Below the pieces are notes generated by a model. It worked only from the letters and a program-made list of their open reading frames with translations, did not search any database and was not told where the DNA came from. From the NCBI GenBank assembly GCA_963780165.1, contig CAWABB010000001.1, positions 1,240,001 through 1,304,000 on the forward strand: a stretch of DNA of 64,000 nt, read 5' to 3'. Made by a program: the position numbers and the translations under genes. How positions within the stretch are numbered: the first letter of the stretch is position 1; each line of letters opens with the position of its first letter. Origin of the DNA: CAWABB01 sp963780165 (lineage in GTDB: Bacteria; Bacteroidota; Ignavibacteria; UBA10030; UBA6906). Shown in pieces: positions 15,128-23,653 of the stretch.

Positions 15128-18061
15128 TCACAGCCGTACGCGCACCCCGAGCATCGCCGACAGACCATACTGGTCGATCGCGACAGGGAATGATCGGCGC
15201 ATGCTGTTTGTCACGTCATCCTCGGTGTTGAGGTTGTTGACATTTGCATATATCTGGAGTCCCACCCAGGGAAGCTCCTGCTTCACCGAGAGGTCCCAGC
15301 GACCATACCGGCCTGACATCGTCCTGAGCTGGGGCCACCAGTCGGGATTTCGGAAGATATTGTCCTGGAAGAGGAACGAGATGCGCGCCGAGAACCCCCC
15401 GTAATCGTACCCCAGGATCAGATTCAGGACGTCGTTCGGCTGATTGAGAAGGCGCGCCGTGTAAAACGTATCGGCCACCACGCGCGTGGCGGTGCCGTCG
15501 TCTTCATACTGCCACTGCATGATCGCCTTCGGATACTTCGCTTCCGAAAAGATATGCGTATAGTTCACGTTGAGGAGGAGGCCTGAGAGCAAACCCGGCA
15601 GGTACCAGAAGTTGGTCTGCCATTCGGTTTCGAAGCCGTAGAGATCGACCGGGATTGTGTTATTGACATACGTGCTGAGCTGATAGAGCGGCCCCCGATC
15701 CTGCGGAAGGTCCGGAAACTCCCCCAGGTCGCTCATGAAACGGGTCGAGAAGAAAATCAGCCCGCTGATCCGTTTGCGGAAACCGTTGAACGACAGAAGG
15801 CCAATCTCGTCACTGTGGAGCGCCGCAACCAGGTCAACATTTTCCGACGTCGCCGGTTTGATCGCAAAATTGTTGTACGCGATCGCTCCCGTCACTGAGA
15901 TCATATACCTGGGTGACAGCGTGCTGTAATCCGAATAGACCAGGGTGTTCGTATATGCCGCGCGCAGCTGGAGCCACTCCGTCGGTTGGTACCGCACATG
16001 AACCATCGGCAGCCAGAGCCCGTGCGGGACGCTGACCGTGGTATCTTTGCCCTGCACCCCGCGCGTCACCTCTATCCCGCGGAACCCGGTGTAGTGGGTG
16101 GTCAGGTTTTGATATCGCACCCCCGGGACGATCGAGAGGTTGTCGCCAAGCGACAGGCTCGCCATTGCGTATCCGGCGCTTTTCGTTTCAAACCCGTCAT
16201 AGTTGTTGAGTGTCGACGCCAGCGGATCCTGAGAGATCCCGCTCCCCCCGACCGGTGCGAGGGTCGTCAGCAGGTCAACGTTGATCGCATACGGCGCAGG
16301 ATACACGCCGCCAAAGAATGTCCCGACAGAATATGAAGGATCGTACACAGTCTTCGCGGAAAGACTCCCTCCTGCGACCCCCATCGAAGCAAGGGCCCCG
16401 AGCAGCGCCTGAACGTCTCCCGACCCCGATCCTGTCGTGTACTCATAGCTGTGATCGCGTCGCTGGATCATGCCGCCGATTTTGATGAACCCGTTCATGC
16501 CGCTCGTGATCGAGAATTCGCGCTGGAGGTCGATGTACCCTGCCAGTATCCTCTCCCGCGTGACGGTCCCTGTTGTGGAGAGTCCGGCGTATCCCGCTCT
16601 TGCTGGATCCAGAGCGAGGGCGCGCATAGTGGTCTCCGGATCGACGTACAGGTAGTCGCCCGGACGCACCAGTGCCCGCCGCTGCTGAAAATAGAAGCTC
16701 AAGGCCCGGGGAGACAGGTTCTCCGAGAGGCCCTGGGAAAGCTTGACATCGACGTGGAACCAGGGGAGATCCTGTTTGAGAGTGACCAGATTGCTCAACA
16801 CGTTGATTGAATTCTCGTCATAACCGGCGCCGAAGATTGCCGTCCCGTTGGACACGGGAACCGTGATGTTCCTGTTCGCCGTGCTGGTCACTCCGGAGTT
16901 ATAGAAACTGATAAGATTGACTTCTCCGCCGCCGTGCTGATAATCCAGAACGACGGTCGCGCCTGTCCGTTCGCGTATCCGGAAATTGTCGTTGACCACG
17001 ATGACGCCGACGGCCGGGATTCCGCTGTAGTCGGGAGCTTTGTTGAGCAACATCATTGATGCCGACATGGTATTGTCGCTCAGATTGCGTCGCTCGAGCG
17101 AACCCTGCAGAAAGACCCCGAACGATTCGTCGAAGAACCTGTTCTCGAGCGAAGCGATGAGCCGGTAGTCATTCCGTGTGTACTTCAAACCGTTATATCC
17201 GCCTTCGGCGCGAAACTCGACCGAGGGAACCCACGTCAGGTTGCGGGGCGCCATCGGCGTGGCTCGGGCGGCCCGCCGCAGCGTGAAATTGATCGTCCCG
17301 CCGATCAGCGTCGCGTCCATGTCGGGCGTGATCGCCTTGACCACTTCGATGCCGCCGAGCATGCTGGACGAGATCATGCTCAGGTCTATCGCCCGGTCGC
17401 CGAGACGTGCGAGGGTGCCTGACGCCGCATCAACGCTGGTGATGTTATTGCTCGACGGAATGTCGGTCGGAAGCTCGACCCCCTCGATGGTCACCTGGTT
17501 GTACTGCGGCGCCATGCCGCGGATGATGACCTGCGTCCCCTCGCCGCCCACCCTGATCAGGGCAACACCCGGAAGGCGGCCGACGGCATCAGCCGCGGTC
17601 ATATCAGGGAGTTCCGCGATCTTTGCGGCAGAAACGACGTTCATGACGGGCAAGGCCGCAAGCTGCTGGTTGATCGCGGCGTTTTGCCCGCTGGCCTGTC
17701 CGCTGACGATGATCGTCTCCTCCTCGAGGGTGACCGGAAGAAGCCGGTAATCCTTGACCATGGGGCCGGAGGCTGGCGCGTCGATCGTGAGCTTCGATTC
17801 GGAGGTCTGGTAGCCGACAAAACTGACCTTCACCGTGTATTCGCCGGCGGAAATCCCTCGGATGGTGTACCGACCGTTCACGTCGGCCGATGCCCCGAGC
17901 CCGGTCCCAAAGAACACGACGTTGGCCCCGGGGAGTGGTTCTCCCGACTTCGCGTCCCTGACCGTTCCGCCCAGTGTAACCGACGCTTCGGCATGGGCGG
18001 TCAGGGAATTGCAGAGGAGGACGACAATGAGGAAAAACAGTGGAATTCGGGAATCATTCAT
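15128..18061 (-). CDS. TonB-dependent receptor with carboxypeptidase-regulatory domain
   Basis: A 977-residue outer-membrane receptor. Order: signal peptide (LFFLIVVLLCNSLTAHA); CarboxypepD_reg-like domain, about 25-110 (LGGTVRDAKSGEPLPGANVV, SADVNGRYTIRGISAGEYTV); plug, about 130-270, with LPDMTAADAVGRLPGVALIR and VIIRGMAPQYNQVTIEGVEL; then a 22-strand-type barrel ending LSAMLGVRVRL. The plug wording is close to the Caulobacter-type TonB receptor subfamily rather than to SusC, and no SusD gene adjoins. It would import an unknown ligand using TonB/ExbBD energy. The ATG at 18061 is preferred; an in-frame TTG at 18070 is possible. No T9SS domain is present, as expected for a beta-barrel protein. 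Confidence 0.9.
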   Translation of the reverse strand: MNDSRIPLFFLIVVLLCNSLTAHAEASVTLGGTVRDAKSGEPLPGANVVFFGTGLGASADVNGRYTIRGISAGEYTVKVSFVGYQTSESKLTIDAPASGPMVKDYRLLPVTLEEETIIVSGQASGQNAAINQQLAALPVMNVVSAAKIAELPDMTAADAVGRLPGVALIRVGGEGTQVIIRGMAPQYNQVTIEGVELPTDIPSSNNITSVDAASGTLARLGDRAIDLSMISSSMLGGIEVVKAITPDMDATLIGGTINFTLRRAARATPMAPRNLTWVPSVEFRAEGGYNGLKYTRNDYRLIASLENRFFDESFGVFLQGSLERRNLSDNTMSASMMLLNKAPDYSGIPAVGVIVVNDNFRIRERTGATVVLDYQHGGGEVNLISFYNSGVTSTANRNITVPVSNGTAIFGAGYDENSINVLSNLVTLKQDLPWFHVDVKLSQGLSENLSPRALSFYFQQRRALVRPGDYLYVDPETTMRALALDPARAGYAGLSTTGTVTRERILAGYIDLQREFSITSGMNGFIKIGGMIQRRDHSYEYTTGSGSGDVQALLGALASMGVAGGSLSAKTVYDPSYSVGTFFGGVYPAPYAINVDLLTTLAPVGGSGISQDPLASTLNNYDGFETKSAGYAMASLSLGDNLSIVPGVRYQNLTTHYTGFRGIEVTRGVQGKDTTVSVPHGLWLPMVHVRYQPTEWLQLRAAYTNTLVYSDYSTLSPRYMISVTGAIAYNNFAIKPATSENVDLVAALHSDEIGLLSFNGFRKRISGLIFFSTRFMSDLGEFPDLPQDRGPLYQLSTYVNNTIPVDLYGFETEWQTNFWYLPGLLSGLLLNVNYTHIFSEAKYPKAIMQWQYEDDGTATRVVADTFYTARLLNQPNDVLNLILGYDYGGFSARISFLFQDNIFRNPDWWPQLRTMSGRYGRWDLSVKQELPWVGLQIYANVNNLNTEDDVTNSMRRSFPVAIDQYGLSAMLGVRVRL

Positions 18062-18119
18062 TGCGGACAATTCTTGTCACTCAATCTTCAGTGTCTTCTC
18101 GAACACTTCCTGCTCCTTT

Positions 18120-18845
18120 TCAAGGCTGCATGCGACCTCGCCACGGGATCAGCATGGGGACCTTTCGCTGATAGTCCCGATAGACTTCGCCGAAATCGGC
18201 CACAAGATCGGCTTCCTCGAGGATTGTCCCCACAACGATCCATGCCGTCCATAGGACATTGAAGAGCAGGCGGTCGGCAGTGACCACGGGAGACGCCCAC
18301 ATCAGCACGAGCACGCCAAAGTACAAGGGGTGCCGAACCCACCGATATGGACCCCGGACTGCAAACGGAAGAGGTTGGTCCGATTGACCACGTATGTGCG
18401 ACTTGATTGGACGCAGGCCGAACGCGTCAAACGAGCCAAGTGCACGGATGCCCCAGGCAAATACCAGGATCGCCAGAAGGGAGCAGCCGCGTGCTATCCA
18501 GAGAGGGGAGCCTTCAAGTCTGAGCAATTGTATGTCCGACCGCTGCCAGAGCACTACAACCATGATCAGCACTACACCTGATGCGATGGAGTAGATCGCC
18601 CCTTGATAGCGTGGGGGGATGAACACCGCCATGCGAGCACGGAAGCCCTTGCGAACCATCCCGCTGTGCTGAAGAAAAAACGCCAACGACAGGATCGTGT
18701 CCCATAGCAGGACAATGGAGTCCGAAAACCCAAGATGGACAAGTTGGATTGAACCCATCAAGGCAAGCAGAAGGACCGATCCACCCCCTAACGCCACTGA
18801 CAGCATCATCATGATGCGATCAACCAGTGTTGTCGACATATGCAT
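18120..18845 (-). CDS. Isoprenylcysteine methyltransferase-like membrane protein
   Basis: A 241-residue integral membrane protein with about six hydrophobic segments. The C-terminal third has the ICMT/PEMT/NnrU-type SAM-binding signature: GPYRWVRHPLYFGVLVLMW, followed by EEADLVADFGEVYRDYQRKV and PMLIP. In this superfamily the enzymes methylate a thiol, amine or phospholipid at the membrane; the substrate here is unknown. AGGA lies eight bases before the ATG at 18845; an in-frame GTG at 18848 and an ATG at 18839 are also possible. The gene lies 58 bases upstream of the TonB receptor on the same strand and could share its transcript. Confidence 0.85.
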   Translation of the reverse strand: MHMSTTLVDRIMMMLSVALGGGSVLLLALMGSIQLVHLGFSDSIVLLWDTILSLAFFLQHSGMVRKGFRARMAVFIPPRYQGAIYSIASGVVLIMVVVLWQRSDIQLLRLEGSPLWIARGCSLLAILVFAWGIRALGSFDAFGLRPIKSHIRGQSDQPLPFAVRGPYRWVRHPLYFGVLVLMWASPVVTADRLLFNVLWTAWIVVGTILEEADLVADFGEVYRDYQRKVPMLIPWRGRMQP

Positions 18846-18848
18846 CAC

Positions 18849-19318
18849 TCAGTCCTCACTATTTCCCCGCATATCCCGTGATATGGCGGCGCCCCGACTT
18901 CCCCATCGAATCAGAGCGCGTCAACGAAACGAGTCAGATCCGAGGTTAGCAGCCAAGAAGGTCGTCAGGGTGGGCTCTCCAACGAAGGTACCGGATCAGG
19001 GTCCAGGCAACGGCTCAATACAAAGGAGCCGGACTCTCTCTTAAGAAGATATCCGGCCTTGAAAGAACGTCTAGGAAAGGTAAGCTGGTCCTATCCCATA
19101 TACAATACTCATCGCAGCGCGCAGAAGCTGCAGCGAGGCAAGAAGATGAGCGAAAACGCAGGGATTGGGCTTTGCACGCGCCAACAGTCAATCCGGGCCT
19201 CGACCAAAAGAAAAGGCCCGGAAGTCCCGAGAAGGGTAGCAACTTTGAGGGCGCTGGGACCTATCGCTCGAGGGCACCGAGACCGCTTGTTCCGCACGTG
19301 AAAATGAACTAACACAGG
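18849..19318. other. Intergenic region, nothing recognised
   Basis: Open frames here are short and have arginine/serine-rich antisense-type compositions. No hairpin other than 19319-19345 was noticed. Confidence 0.4.
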
Positions 19319-19350
19319 AAGGGCCCGGGACAAATCCCGAGCCCTTTGTT
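19319..19350 (-). terminator. Terminator after the 45-residue membrane protein gene
   Basis: AGGGCCCGGGA pairs with TCCCGAGCCCT (one mismatch) around CAAA. It is 37 bases beyond the stop of the small gene at 19387. The flank TTTGTT on the plus strand is T-richer than the minus side, so it may act in both directions. Confidence 0.6.
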
Positions 19351-19386
19351 CACCCAATGAAACGGACAGCTGTTGAGGGGTTTCGT

Positions 19387-19524
19387 TTAGAAAAGCCCCA
19401 CTGCCTTGGCCACAAGACCTAGAACACCGAGGCCGATGACGGCTACGACGACATAGAACTGCCAGGCCACACCTTCTGGCTGAGTTCCTTGCTGCTTATC
19501 ATGAACATCCGATTGGGGTTTCAT
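19387..19524 (-). CDS. 45-residue single-pass membrane protein
   Basis: A short but well-formed gene. GAGAGGA stands eight bases before the ATG; a charged N-terminus (MKPQSDVHDKQQGTQPEG) leads into one membrane helix (WQFYVVVAVIGLGVLGLV) and a short tail AKAVGLF, then TAA. A terminator hairpin follows. No family is recognised. The layout (soluble tail in, one helix) is that of small regulatory or complex-stabilising membrane peptides, but no role can be assigned. Confidence 0.65.
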   Translation of the reverse strand: MKPQSDVHDKQQGTQPEGVAWQFYVVVAVIGLGVLGLVAKAVGLF

Positions 19525-19662
19525 GGTTGTGTCCTCTCATGGACGGGCGACTCGTCCGCGGTTCAGAAAGATGGCAGTGGACGCAATGGTTATTGCGCAC
19601 TGCAAAAAGGAGCCCAACCCTTCGGATGTGTCCGTTGAGTTTGGCTATCTCGCTGTGACGAG

Positions 19663-20010
19663 CTAGGCGGTCGGAGGGGCTTTGTTGCTGAGAGGAGCGA
19701 AATATAATGCGGATTGAGGGAGGGGCGGTTGATCGCACCGAATGATGTGAAACGGTTTCTCTGATGGGTACGATGCTGGCGTGGGGGCCTCTGCCGGGGA
19801 CAGGTTCCCCTGTTCGCTCAACGGCAGATGTGTTCGCGGCGTCCAGGACAGAACCGCGTGCTCTCTGACAGGCCCGCTCTGCCATGCAACTGCGTGTTCC
19901 CCGGCTGTGGAGTACCATTCAGAAAGAATACAGACGACCGTTGCCTGCGAGGCGAGAAGATAGGCAACCGCCATCAGAACAAGAGATCGTCTTTTGAAAT
20001 TCGCTTGCAT
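19663..20010 (-). CDS. Small exported protein, unknown
   Basis: A 115-residue frame with a plausible signal peptide (MQANFKRRSLVLMAVAYLLA, then SQATVVCI). The mature part is rich in Pro, Ser and His and shows no recognisable domain; it ends PLSNKAPPTA. The Shine-Dalgarno sequence is weak. The signal peptide is the main reason for believing it. Confidence 0.5.
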   Translation of the reverse strand: MQANFKRRSLVLMAVAYLLASQATVVCILSEWYSTAGEHAVAWQSGPVREHAVLSWTPRTHLPLSEQGNLSPAEAPTPASYPSEKPFHIIRCDQPPLPQSALYFAPLSNKAPPTA

Positions 20011-20172
20011 GGTGACCCAGAAGCAAATGTATGGAATCTAATTGCAAAGTCAAAGAACGAACTGCGCTGCTGTGGCTACCGCGATGTTGACTTCCTCTGA
20101 GCCGAAATCGTCCTGGGCTCATGTATCGAATGGCTCGCATGGGAACATCGATAGCCATGCCTATCATTGGTT

Positions 20173-20196
20173 TGTATCACATGGTATCAGGTGATA
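20173..20196. repeat. Stem-loop abutting a stop codon
   Basis: GTATCAC and GTGATAC (7-bp arms, 10-base loop) directly follow the stop codon of the leftward gene that ends at 20197. There is no T run, so it is more likely an mRNA 3'-end stabiliser or weak terminator than a standard one. Confidence 0.4.
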
Positions 20197-23067
20197 CTAT
20201 CGAATCATAAGCAGTTTCCTCGTCTGCACAAAGCTGCCTGCTGTTAGTCTGTAGAGATAGACGCCGCTGGCCAGGCCTGACGCGTCGAACACTGCTTCGT
20301 GATACCCGGCGTCTTGCTCGCCCCGCACGAGCGTCCTCACCTGCTGGCCGAGCATATTGTAGAGGATCAGCGTGACGGGAGATGGCCGGGAAAGCGCATA
20401 CCGGATTGTCGTACTCGGGTTGAATGGGTTGGGGTAGTTCTGGAACAGTTGAGGCGACCCCGCGCTCACGTCCGCTTGCTCGATGAATGTGGAAAACCCC
20501 GACACCGAGTATGTGTCGAGGAACGACATCGCCTTGTACGTGAATATCCGCAACGTGTCTCCGTCTCCCGCACTTGAGTCGGCGCTTCCGAAGACAAGGA
20601 AGAGTTCCCAGGTTGGTTTCAGCACTCCGCCGACCATTTCAGCGAGAAAGATGTCCTCGAGCCCCTCCTGCCGATAGACAAAGACAGACACTTTCGCGCC
20701 GGTCGCCGCATTCATGACCCTGTAGGGAATCGGTTCCGGAACGAAGAAGGGATCCCAGGCGACGGACGTATCCAGCGGCTGCGTGGCGAATGCCACGCTG
20801 TAATCTGACGGCAAGGCATAGCCGTACACCGGGAGGAGCGGCAAATTGATTTTGTTGAAGTTGAAGCTCCACCCCGTCCGCGGCACACGGTTCCATCCGG
20901 AACGATCGCGATCCACCGCGGATTCTGTGGCTTCAGTGTAGAGCGACAGGCCATCAAACGACCGGGATTCCTGCCGTGGCAGGAGGGGCGCGGCCGACAA
21001 TGCATAGCTTCCAGCTGTCTGATTGTAGACGCTAAAGCGCACCTCGCCAAAGGCGCTTGTGTCATCGATCGTAATCAGATACGTGTCAGGCCGGACCAGA
21101 TCAGGATTCAACACCCGCATTTCAACCAGGACGTCCGCAGGACCAGACAGGTGCGAGACATTGGAGGGCGGAACGATCACCCGTGGCGTCTGTTTGCTGA
21201 AGAAGGCCGTTGAATCCGAATGCTCGGCTTCTCCATCGCTTGCCGAGAATTTGAGCTGGAACGTGTCGGAATTCGGGAGGCCTCCCAGCCCGACTTCCCT
21301 CGGCGCAGGGACTGGACCCGACGCCACGGCGAACTCATCGAACTTCTGCCAGCTCTCCAGGGCAGACGTCCGATAGTATCCGTTCACCACCAGCATCGAA
21401 TCTTCGGGATCAGCGGCCAGGAGGACCACATCATAGACTTGCGCTGTGATCGTTGTATCCCCGCGTAGTTCCTGGTTCTGAATGGAGATGAGCGGCTTGC
21501 CGTTTCCGGGATTATCAATCGCGAACCCGAATTCCGTCTCTGAGTAGCCGTAGGGCTTCCCTGTCGTATCGCAGATGATGAGCTTGAGCTTCCCGAATGC
21601 ACAGTCCTCCACACTCGCCGTATTCCAGTCGAAAAGCCCGGTATTTGCCGCCCGGGAAGCGACCTGGGTCAACGGTTGACCCGGTCCTGGCTGAAACCAC
21701 GCGTCGACTGTACCGCCCGGCCGGACCGACGTCCAGCGCACCGGTTCCACCCCTGCAAGCCTTCTGTACGTTTCGAAGTTGTCGATGCGCACACTCGTGC
21801 GGACCGTCGTGAGGTTGAATTCCGCATTCCATAGCATGGTTGCGTTCTGTGCGTTCAGGTAGAGTTCTTCACGCGAGTAGCCGTACACGAGCACCGACAC
21901 AACACGCCGCGTTTCTCCAGGGTCAAGCGAGAAGTACTCCGTTCCGTACATGTAATCCGTATCACCCCCACCGACGGCGACGGTGTCATGGATAACAAGC
22001 GACGAGCTCTGATATGCCCCCGGGATCATTAGATCCCACAGGCTTTCGTCGTCACCGAGGCGAAGTATGGACGGCTGATCAAGGGCCGTGAAGCTCGCGA
22101 TGATCCCGCCCCCCGGCGCCTCCAGAAATGTTTCCCCTATGTGCCCGACAGCCCCTCGCCAGTTGCTATTGCGCGACACGTCATTGTTGAAATCCCAGGC
22201 ATCGATCAGGTTCTGTGATCTATACAGAACTGCAATATCATCGTTGTACTCCTGTGGGGTGTCGTCACTGCCCGTAATGCCGATATACGTCCCGCACAAG
22301 GTGCCAAGCACAACTTTCGGATATCGCCACACGCTTTCGTTTGTAATGTCGAAGATGCGGAACAGCGCATCCTGATACGGTAAGGAGTCGACAAGGACAT
22401 ACCTCGCGGTGACGCGTATCCCCTGGCCTGTGCGTGCATAGTTGTTCGTGTCCGGGAAGAACGCAATCCCCTGCGGATTGTTGAGCGCGACATTGAAGTG
22501 TCGATCGTTTTCATCGCCCATCCGGAAGAAGGCCTCATGATCTCCTGCAACCGTATTCGGGCCGAAGAGCCCGTTCCAGACGCCGCTCCCCCACTCTGGA
22601 TGATCAGGCCAGAACGGGGGCCAGGTCTGGGGGCTTTCACGAAGGGCCACGGACTCTTCAGGATACGGTGCAAAGAAGCCACCGTCAGGCTCGAACGTCC
22701 AGGGAAGTCCGGTGATGGGGTCTTCGTCGGGAGTGGAATTTGGCCTCGACACCGGGCACGTTATGACGGAGTGAACCAGGTCCGGAACACCGTCTCCGGA
22801 ATAGTCGCGGAAGGGGAGCTCGAGACCTATGAAGATCGAAAGGTCGCCGATATACCCATTGTTCGGGTGCATCCAGGATCCCCGGGGATTGGCGCCGGCG
22901 ATTGGCTGGCCGATCACCCCCCAGTTGCCGAAGATCGTGGAAATGTGGCTTCCGGCGAGAATCGCTGCACGCCTGTGCGCCATATCTGCAGGTTGGGCAC
23001 TGAGGACATTGGGCACAAGAAGCAGAACCAAGAGCGGCACTATCCGGGTGAGATCAGGTGCTTTCAT
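20197..23067 (-). CDS. Large T9SS-secreted protein, unknown function
   Basis: A 956-residue exported protein with GGAGGGG before the ATG and a signal peptide (RIVPLLVLLLVPNVLSA). The N-terminal ~380 residues include GNWGVIGQPI, GLELPFRDYSGDGVPD and FFRMGDENDRHFN, a layout I associate with uncharacterised T9SS-exported proteins of this phylum rather than an enzyme. The middle consists of beta-rich stretches, and the sequence ends with a sorting domain (QNYPNPFNPSTTIRY, GVYLYRL, TRKLLMIR). No catalytic motif was found. It shares its general design, though not close sequence identity, with the 1345-residue protein encoded just upstream at 23654-27691; the two, with the lipoprotein between them, run in one direction. 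Confidence 0.85.
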   Translation of the reverse strand: MKAPDLTRIVPLLVLLLVPNVLSAQPADMAHRRAAILAGSHISTIFGNWGVIGQPIAGANPRGSWMHPNNGYIGDLSIFIGLELPFRDYSGDGVPDLVHSVITCPVSRPNSTPDEDPITGLPWTFEPDGGFFAPYPEESVALRESPQTWPPFWPDHPEWGSGVWNGLFGPNTVAGDHEAFFRMGDENDRHFNVALNNPQGIAFFPDTNNYARTGQGIRVTARYVLVDSLPYQDALFRIFDITNESVWRYPKVVLGTLCGTYIGITGSDDTPQEYNDDIAVLYRSQNLIDAWDFNNDVSRNSNWRGAVGHIGETFLEAPGGGIIASFTALDQPSILRLGDDESLWDLMIPGAYQSSSLVIHDTVAVGGGDTDYMYGTEYFSLDPGETRRVVSVLVYGYSREELYLNAQNATMLWNAEFNLTTVRTSVRIDNFETYRRLAGVEPVRWTSVRPGGTVDAWFQPGPGQPLTQVASRAANTGLFDWNTASVEDCAFGKLKLIICDTTGKPYGYSETEFGFAIDNPGNGKPLISIQNQELRGDTTITAQVYDVVLLAADPEDSMLVVNGYYRTSALESWQKFDEFAVASGPVPAPREVGLGGLPNSDTFQLKFSASDGEAEHSDSTAFFSKQTPRVIVPPSNVSHLSGPADVLVEMRVLNPDLVRPDTYLITIDDTSAFGEVRFSVYNQTAGSYALSAAPLLPRQESRSFDGLSLYTEATESAVDRDRSGWNRVPRTGWSFNFNKINLPLLPVYGYALPSDYSVAFATQPLDTSVAWDPFFVPEPIPYRVMNAATGAKVSVFVYRQEGLEDIFLAEMVGGVLKPTWELFLVFGSADSSAGDGDTLRIFTYKAMSFLDTYSVSGFSTFIEQADVSAGSPQLFQNYPNPFNPSTTIRYALSRPSPVTLILYNMLGQQVRTLVRGEQDAGYHEAVFDASGLASGVYLYRLTAGSFVQTRKLLMIR

Positions 23068-23115
23068 GGTGGAACCCCTCCGAGATGACGCTGTGAACCA
23101 CTGGACCTCACGAAG

Positions 23116-23625
23116 TCATTTGTGCGGACTGTCAGCTCTCGCTGGGAACTGGTATTCATACCTGTGACCGGCAATCACTCCCCAGGTTCCACCAACCGCT
23201 CCTCCTACCAACCCGCCAACGAGACCGAAGACGATCACCCCACCTGAGTCCAACTCAATCTCCTCGCTGAAGACACCGTAGAACACCACCATGGCCGCGG
23301 CACCTGCGATAGCTCCCCATTCCAACCCCTCAAGAAATCCGTCACCGTGATTCGTGATGACAACCTTCCCTATGGTGGATGTCGGCACGACACCTGCAGT
23401 ATTGGTCTTCTCAACCAGGAATCGGGTGGAGTCTGGAGAGGCTATTACGTTCCTCGCCTCCACTTCGCTGCCATCCTGAAACGTAATTGCGGCACTCCTG
23501 TCAGACGACGCACCATTGAATGTGTCGAACGAGGGATCGGCATCCGGGGACGAAGATATGACTGATGACGAACTGCATCCCATCTGAACAATGCACAACA
23601 CCAGGATACCACGTACCACCTTCAT
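23116..23625 (-). CDS. Lipoprotein with glycine-zipper membrane segment
   Basis: A 169-residue product with a lipobox (VQMGC) at the end of a short hydrophobic signal, so lipid-anchored. A Ser-rich linker and a beta domain (ITFQDGSEVEARNVIAS.., DSTRFLV, VPTSTIGKVVI) come next. A C-terminal glycine-zipper follows (AGAAAMVVFYGVF; GGLVGGAVGGTWGVIAGH). Proteins of this kind sit in or against the envelope. The ATG at 23625 has AAGG four bases upstream; an ATG at 23640 is an alternative. It lies between two large T9SS genes on the same strand (28 and 48 bases away), so cotranscription is likely. Confidence 0.75.
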   Translation of the reverse strand: MKVVRGILVLCIVQMGCSSSSVISSSPDADPSFDTFNGASSDRSAAITFQDGSEVEARNVIASPDSTRFLVEKTNTAGVVPTSTIGKVVITNHGDGFLEGLEWGAIAGAAAMVVFYGVFSEEIELDSGGVIVFGLVGGLVGGAVGGTWGVIAGHRYEYQFPARADSPHK

Positions 23626-23653
23626 AGGCCTTTGTCTCATGTACCGGTCGTCC

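Noticed and set aside
15128..18061. SusC-type receptor of a starch-utilisation-like system
   Set aside because: The plug wording differs from SusC and no SusD lipoprotein gene adjoins on either side.
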